Shown here piece by piece: positions 6,225 through 9,220 of a stretch of 9,220 bases of DNA. Location of the stretch: the NCBI GenBank assembly GCA_003648225.1, contig QMOL01000094.1:1-9220 (forward strand). The letters are read 5' to 3'. The DNA comes from Chlamydiota bacterium (GTDB lineage Bacteria > Auribacterota > UBA3054 > B51-G9). The notes below the pieces were generated by a model that did no database searches, was not told where the DNA came from, and saw nothing but the letters and a program-made list of their open reading frames with translations. Both the position numbers and the translations under genes were made by a program. The number at the start of each line of letters is the position of its first letter. The stretch's first letter is position 1.

Positions 6225-7178
6225 TTATTTTTTGTACTTCCCATAGGTTCTTATTTCGTCATTCATAGCATCAAGCAAATTTTTGTTGTAAGGAACATCA
6301 TGGCTCGGGGCCGCGATATATCCCCCTCCTTCAGCAAGTTCATCAATTCTTTTACGAACTTCTATACGAATTTCTTCTTCGGTAACATTAGGTTTAGCAA
6401 GAACGAATTGACTATCAATACCGCCGCAGAAAGTAATTTTACCGGCGAATTTATTTTTTAGTTTTGCGAGGTCATTACACGGTTGTGCGGGATTATAAAT
6501 TTGAGCGCCCATTTCGACGATATCCGTGAACACATCTTCTATTTTCCCGCATGAATGTTGATTAATAATAATATTCCTTTTTTTCATGCAGTTGTAAATT
6601 CGTTGTGTATGCGGTTTAATAATTTTCCGCCATATTTTCGGAGGAAGAAACAAATTGTTTTGAGTTCCCCAATCATCCCCATACCAAATCATATCGAGAT
6701 TTGCCGTATCATCAAATAATTCAATGAATTTGATTTTATAATCTGCGATCGCGGAAATAAGCTGTTCCATTTCATCCGGCATTGTCAAAAATGAAATCAA
6801 TGCTTCGTCCATTCCAAGTAAAAGGTACGAGCGTTCAAAGAGTCCCATTTCAACGAATCCGCAGAGTAAGTTTTCTTCTCTGTTAATTTTTCCCGCGTGT
6901 TTAGAGACACTGTTCCAATCCATTGATTGCAAATCAGGGAAAGTAATTTGTTCCCGCCATTTTGAAATGTCTGTGATTGTGTTGCCGTTATGCGCGGGAT
7001 AGGTTCCACCTTCAGCATCTTTTTTGATATCCCATTTAACATTGAAATCGTCTAATCCTGCTTGAGCCGGCCGTTCGATTACCGGCGGGAAAATCCATTT
7101 AACGGCTTCGAGACCGTTAGGAACCCATTCCGGATTATCATGATTAATAGTTCGTAACAAATTTTCTTTTTGCGTCAT
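6225..7178 (-). CDS. URO-D/MtaA-like protein, probable corrinoid-linked methyltransferase
   Basis: A 317-residue cytoplasmic protein of the uroporphyrinogen decarboxylase superfamily. It starts MTQKENLLRTINHDNPEWVP, the common opening of the branch; the catalytic barrel includes WYGDDWGTQ (166-173), NQHSCGKI (206-213), FCGGID (250-255) and the closing GGGYIAAPSHDVP (284-296). It lacks the RQAGRY-type substrate motif of true heme-pathway HemE, whereas His208-x-Cys210 and Cys251 fit the H-x-C-(n)-C zinc pattern of methylcobamide:CoM methyltransferases (MtaA, MtbA). A methyl transfer from a corrinoid or methylated substrate is thus more likely than decarboxylation, but no corrinoid protein is encoded in the window. 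It is slightly short for the family. It lies 6 nt after the PhoPQ-type hydrolase on the same strand, the apparent last gene of the operon. No clear Shine-Dalgarno or terminator was found. Confidence 0.85.
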   Translation of the reverse strand: MTQKENLLRTINHDNPEWVPNGLEAVKWIFPPVIERPAQAGLDDFNVKWDIKKDAEGGTYPAHNGNTITDISKWREQITFPDLQSMDWNSVSKHAGKINREENLLCGFVEMGLFERSYLLLGMDEALISFLTMPDEMEQLISAIADYKIKFIELFDDTANLDMIWYGDDWGTQNNLFLPPKIWRKIIKPHTQRIYNCMKKRNIIINQHSCGKIEDVFTDIVEMGAQIYNPAQPCNDLAKLKNKFAGKITFCGGIDSQFVLAKPNVTEEEIRIEVRKRIDELAEGGGYIAAPSHDVPYNKNLLDAMNDEIRTYGKYKK

Positions 7179-7184
7179 TTGAAC

Positions 7185-8483
7185 TTAATTAAAAATTTTT
7201 ACTTTATTAGAAAGAATATACGAATTATTTTTATCTTTGAAATGTCCTTCGGTAATTATTGCGAGATTTTTATTTTTCGGCTTCTTAATTTTGCAGATAA
7301 ATTTACTTCCGGCAGGTTTCATTTCCACAGGCAGCCATTCTGATTTTCTGAAATCTTTTGTTTTTGACATTGCATGCCAGGCAGTAACTTTTTCCGGTTT
7401 AACCGATGTTGAATATTTTACTTCAATAGAATTTTTGGAGCTAAGATAATCAGTTTTTGTTTCCGGCATTTTTGATTTGTCCTGCGCGGATAAAAATAAT
7501 TGCGCGGTCGCAGCAGCTACCCTCTCATATTTTCCACCTAGTCCATGCCCTGTATTCGGCACATAGTGGACATAAGTTTTACCCGGTAATTTATCGTAAT
7601 AAACGTTAATAGCGTTGAGGGGCCAATACTGGTCATTTGCTCCAATGACAAGAAGTTTCGGCATTTTTAATTTTTGAATGTAAGCGTACGGATCAACCAA
7701 ATCGCCGATAACAACGGCGTTATGAACATTCGACATCATCATTTCGGGAATACCGAGTGCGGTGTAATCAGCAATTTGTTCACTAAACTTGCCGAAATCT
7801 GACAGTTGCAGTTCCATTTGTTTTTCGAGATTGAGATTATCATAAACGATGGGGACAATCGCTTTAACTCTGTCATCAACAATTCCGGAAAGAAAAGTAG
7901 TCCAACCCCGTTTTGAGGCGCCGCACGTTATAAATTCATCAATATTGATTTTGAGATTTTTTTTGCAAAAATCAGACATTGCGTCCATTCCTTTAACAGC
8001 ACTTTTCGCCATAGGGAAAAGGAGCAGATCAGTTGGATTACCGTTTGTAATAAAATCTGAAAATGTTGCCGCAATAAGCGCGTCTTCAGTTAATCCATCA
8101 TAGAGAGGTTGGTTAGGAACGTCCTGCAAAAGCGCAGCCGGAGCGTGAGTTGCGTTTGCTATTGCAGCGGCAAAAGCGAGTTGATCTTTTCCGCTTGAGC
8201 TGCCTGAAATCATAAATAAAGCGAGGGGATTTTTTTTATCGAGTTTTGGGGGGATATAAATTTTAAGTCTGTGAGACCAAATAATATTGCGCCATTTCTG
8301 CGAAGTCAATTTTAATTCATATAGAACGGAATTATTTTTATTTGTTTTTGTGTTAATTAATTTCCAGGAATAAAGCGGAGATTTTTTATTAACATATTCA
8401 AATATTTCATTTCCTGTTAGTTTGTAGTTGTTTTGTGCTGCCATTGTTGTAAGAGCAAAGATTAGGAAGATATATTTTATCAT
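7185..8483 (-). CDS. PhoPQ-activated pathogenicity-related family alpha/beta hydrolase, exported
   Basis: An alpha/beta-hydrolase of the PhoPQ-activated pathogenicity-related family (AprA-like), 432 residues from the chosen ATG. Catalytic residues in this numbering: Ser190 in ITCGASKRGW, Asp284 in IGANDQYWPLNA and His313 in NTGHGLGG. The family-typical RVKAIVPIVYDNLN follows the serine. A signal peptide MIKYIFLIFALTTMAA starts at the chosen ATG (8483-8481). In-frame alternatives at 8516 and 8528 would add 11 or 15 residues (with a TPKTPKK basic stretch), and a GTG at 8546 lies in a hairpin; none has a convincing Shine-Dalgarno, so the start is uncertain. The C-terminal ~75 residues form a small beta domain (TAWHAMSKTKDFR...). 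Members are common in Planctomycetota/Lentisphaerota glycan loci; substrate unknown, perhaps ester or peptide bonds. It is the middle gene between the sugar permease and the URO-D-like gene (6 nt gap). Confidence 0.9.
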   Translation of the reverse strand: MIKYIFLIFALTTMAAQNNYKLTGNEIFEYVNKKSPLYSWKLINTKTNKNNSVLYELKLTSQKWRNIIWSHRLKIYIPPKLDKKNPLALFMISGSSSGKDQLAFAAAIANATHAPAALLQDVPNQPLYDGLTEDALIAATFSDFITNGNPTDLLLFPMAKSAVKGMDAMSDFCKKNLKINIDEFITCGASKRGWTTFLSGIVDDRVKAIVPIVYDNLNLEKQMELQLSDFGKFSEQIADYTALGIPEMMMSNVHNAVVIGDLVDPYAYIQKLKMPKLLVIGANDQYWPLNAINVYYDKLPGKTYVHYVPNTGHGLGGKYERVAAATAQLFLSAQDKSKMPETKTDYLSSKNSIEVKYSTSVKPEKVTAWHAMSKTKDFRKSEWLPVEMKPAGSKFICKIKKPKNKNLAIITEGHFKDKNNSYILSNKVKIFN

Positions 8484-8485
8484 TT

Positions 8486-8512
8486 TTTTGGGAGTTTTGG
8501 GAGTTATGGGAA
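8486..8512. repeat. Three 9-bp tandem units just upstream of the hydrolase start
   Basis: On the plus strand the units are TTTTGGGAG (8486-8494), TTTTGGGAG (8495-8503) and the diverged TTATGGGAA (8504-8512). On the coding (minus) strand they sit 2 nt before the chosen ATG of the PhoPQ-type hydrolase. Nine bases is a multiple of three: if translation begins at 8516 or 8528 the units encode (I/K)-T-P-K type residues in the signal-peptide n-region, so copy-number change would keep the frame. If translation begins at 8483 they change only the leader. Confidence 0.6.
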
Positions 8513-8532
8513 ACATGCGGAATCCCATTTTC

Positions 8533-8561
8533 GATTTACAAATCACCCCGCGTATCCGGGG
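8533..8561 (-). other. Intercistronic double stem-loop between permease and hydrolase genes
   Basis: Just after the permease stop codon the transcript can form CCCCG-GATACG-CGGGG (8561-8546, 5 bp plus a possible G-T closing pair), then GATTT-GT-AAATC (8544-8533). It is the most GC-rich short element in the region. Read on the minus strand no T run follows, so it is not a classical terminator; a role as a 3'-end-protecting stem that lowers downstream expression or stabilises the upstream message is plausible. Read on the plus strand, a T-rich stretch follows (GGTTTTATTCTTTT), which would suit a terminator, but no plus-strand gene reaches it. Confidence 0.45.
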
Positions 8562-8567
8562 CTGGTT

Positions 8568-9220
8568 TTATTCTTTTAAGCCGGTTAATGCAATTCCTTC
8601 GATTATATGTTTTTGGAAAAGAATGAATATTATCACAACCGGTAATGTGCAGATAACACAAGCGGCAAGTGTTATTCCGTATTCGGCATAATATCTTGTT
8701 TGGAATAATGCAACGCCAACAGGTAGTGTGTATTTATCGAGGGAATCGAGGAAAACAAGAGGTCCCATAAAATCATTCCACGAACCGATAAAAGTAAAAA
8801 TCCCGAGTGTCGCAAGCGCCGGTTTGGATAACGGTAAAATAATGTGCCAGTAAATCCGCCATTTTGAACATCCGTCAATAATCGCCGCTTCCTCAAGTTC
8901 CTTAGGAATAGCGAGGAAGAATTGCCGGAGGAGAAAAACACCAAAAGCTCCCGCACCGGCAGGGATAATCAGAGCGAGCGGGGTATCGATCCAGTGCAGC
9001 CAGTTGAGGATTAAATAAACGGGCACGAGAAGAATTTGTCCCGGAACCATCATTGTAGCGATAATCAGCGCGAAAGCTGTTTTCTTACCTGGAAGGTCAA
9101 GTCGCGCAAGCGCATAAGCAGCAAGAGAATCAACAATTAGAACGAGTAAAGTAACTGAAGTCGAAATAAAAATACTATTAAAGAACCATCTAAAGATAGG
9201 GATTTCTTCCGGAGTGCCGA
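8568..9220 (-). CDS. Carbohydrate ABC transporter permease, MalG-type (N-terminus beyond window)
   Basis: The 216 visible residues are the main part of an inner-membrane permease of the binding-protein-dependent sugar importers (CUT1, MalG/AraQ-type). From the window edge: a periplasmic segment with FRWFFNSIFIS, the helix TSVTLLVLIVDSLAAYALAR, the helix LIIATMMVPGQILLVPVYLI, then WIDTPLALIIPAGAGAFGVF and the EAA cytoplasmic loop EEAAIIDGCSKWRIYWHIILP, which contacts the ATPase (E-A-A-x-x-x-G...I-x-LP all present), followed by helices around LATLGIFTFIGSWNDFMGPLV and ITLAACVICTLPVVIIFILF and the family-typical end F-QKHIIEGIALTGLKE. Compared with a usual length of ~275, some 55-60 N-terminal residues are missing to the right. 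The partner permease and binding protein are probably upstream, outside the window; the ATPase is not seen. It leads the operon section with the PhoPQ-type hydrolase downstream. Confidence 0.95.
   Translation of the reverse strand, partial: GTPEEIPIFRWFFNSIFISTSVTLLVLIVDSLAAYALARLDLPGKKTAFALIIATMMVPGQILLVPVYLILNWLHWIDTPLALIIPAGAGAFGVFLLRQFFLAIPKELEEAAIIDGCSKWRIYWHIILPLSKPALATLGIFTFIGSWNDFMGPLVFLDSLDKYTLPVGVALFQTRYYAEYGITLAACVICTLPVVIIFILFQKHIIEGIALTGLKE

Noticed and set aside
6198..6226. Perfect TTGACA at 6198-6203 with an AT-rich region 17 bp downstream, as a plus-strand promoter
   Set aside because: The best -10 candidates match only four of six bases, and the transcript would run antisense through the URO-D-like gene with no plus-strand gene to express.
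6225..7178. Assignment as heme-pathway uroporphyrinogen decarboxylase (HemE)
   Set aside because: The N-terminal RQAGRY-type substrate motif is missing and an H-x-C...C pattern is present, which fits the methyltransferase-like branch; no heme genes are nearby.
8672..8956. Second minus-strand frame of 94 codons within the permease gene
   Set aside because: Shadow of the MalG-type permease, which carries the EAA loop and membrane helices in the other frame.
1..9220. CRISPR array, tRNA, rRNA, insertion sequence or phage defence system
   Set aside because: No regularly spaced repeats, no cloverleaf or rRNA-like sequence noticed by eye, and no transposase, integrase or defence-type protein among the frames.

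Overview
The window looks like a piece of an AT-rich, glycan-degrading bacterial chromosome. The gene mix points to the Lentisphaerota/Kiritimatiellota/Planctomycetota side of the tree: a formylglycine sulfatase, a GH31 glycosidase carrying a PA14 domain, an exported SGNH esterase, a PhoPQ-activated-type alpha/beta hydrolase, a uroporphyrinogen-decarboxylase-superfamily methyltransferase-like protein and a MalG-type sugar permease. This placement is inferred from gene content; no phylogenetic marker is present.

Layout. (1) Positions 1-1600 are read mainly on the minus strand and are partly decayed. They hold the N-terminal part of a sulfatase (cut by the window edge), a short remnant resembling the C-terminus of DUF2961/GH172 proteins with an in-frame stop, about 600 bp of AT-rich non-coding DNA with small repeats and dyads, and the last ~100 codons of a broken MFS transporter. 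(2) Positions 1565-5999 are a compact plus-strand cassette. A near-consensus promoter drives a GH31/PA14 glycosidase, a small EutQ-like cupin, a GNAT acetyltransferase and a secreted SGNH/GDSL hydrolase, with gaps of 31, 21 and 6 nt. (3) The 3' end of the cassette runs into a truncated N-terminal fragment of a URO-D-like gene (5965-6135). (4) Positions 6225-9220 are a minus-strand operon that converges on the cassette: sugar ABC permease (cut by the window edge), then the PhoPQ-type hydrolase, then a complete URO-D/MtaA-like protein.

How it fits together (inference). Both blocks look like carbohydrate use. Exported enzymes (GH31, SGNH esterase, PhoPQ-type hydrolase) would trim glycosyl, ester and possibly sulfate groups, and an ABC importer would take up the products. 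The URO-D-like protein keeps the His-x-Cys...Cys pattern of corrinoid methyltransferases, so demethylation of an O-methylated compound is possible. The most notable structural point is that the four-gene plus-strand cassette is bordered at both ends by broken genes: an MFS gene without its 5' part on the left and a URO-D gene without its 3' part on the right. This suggests insertion, deletion or rearrangement of the cassette. I found no CRISPR array, tRNA, rRNA, transposase or recognised defence system.
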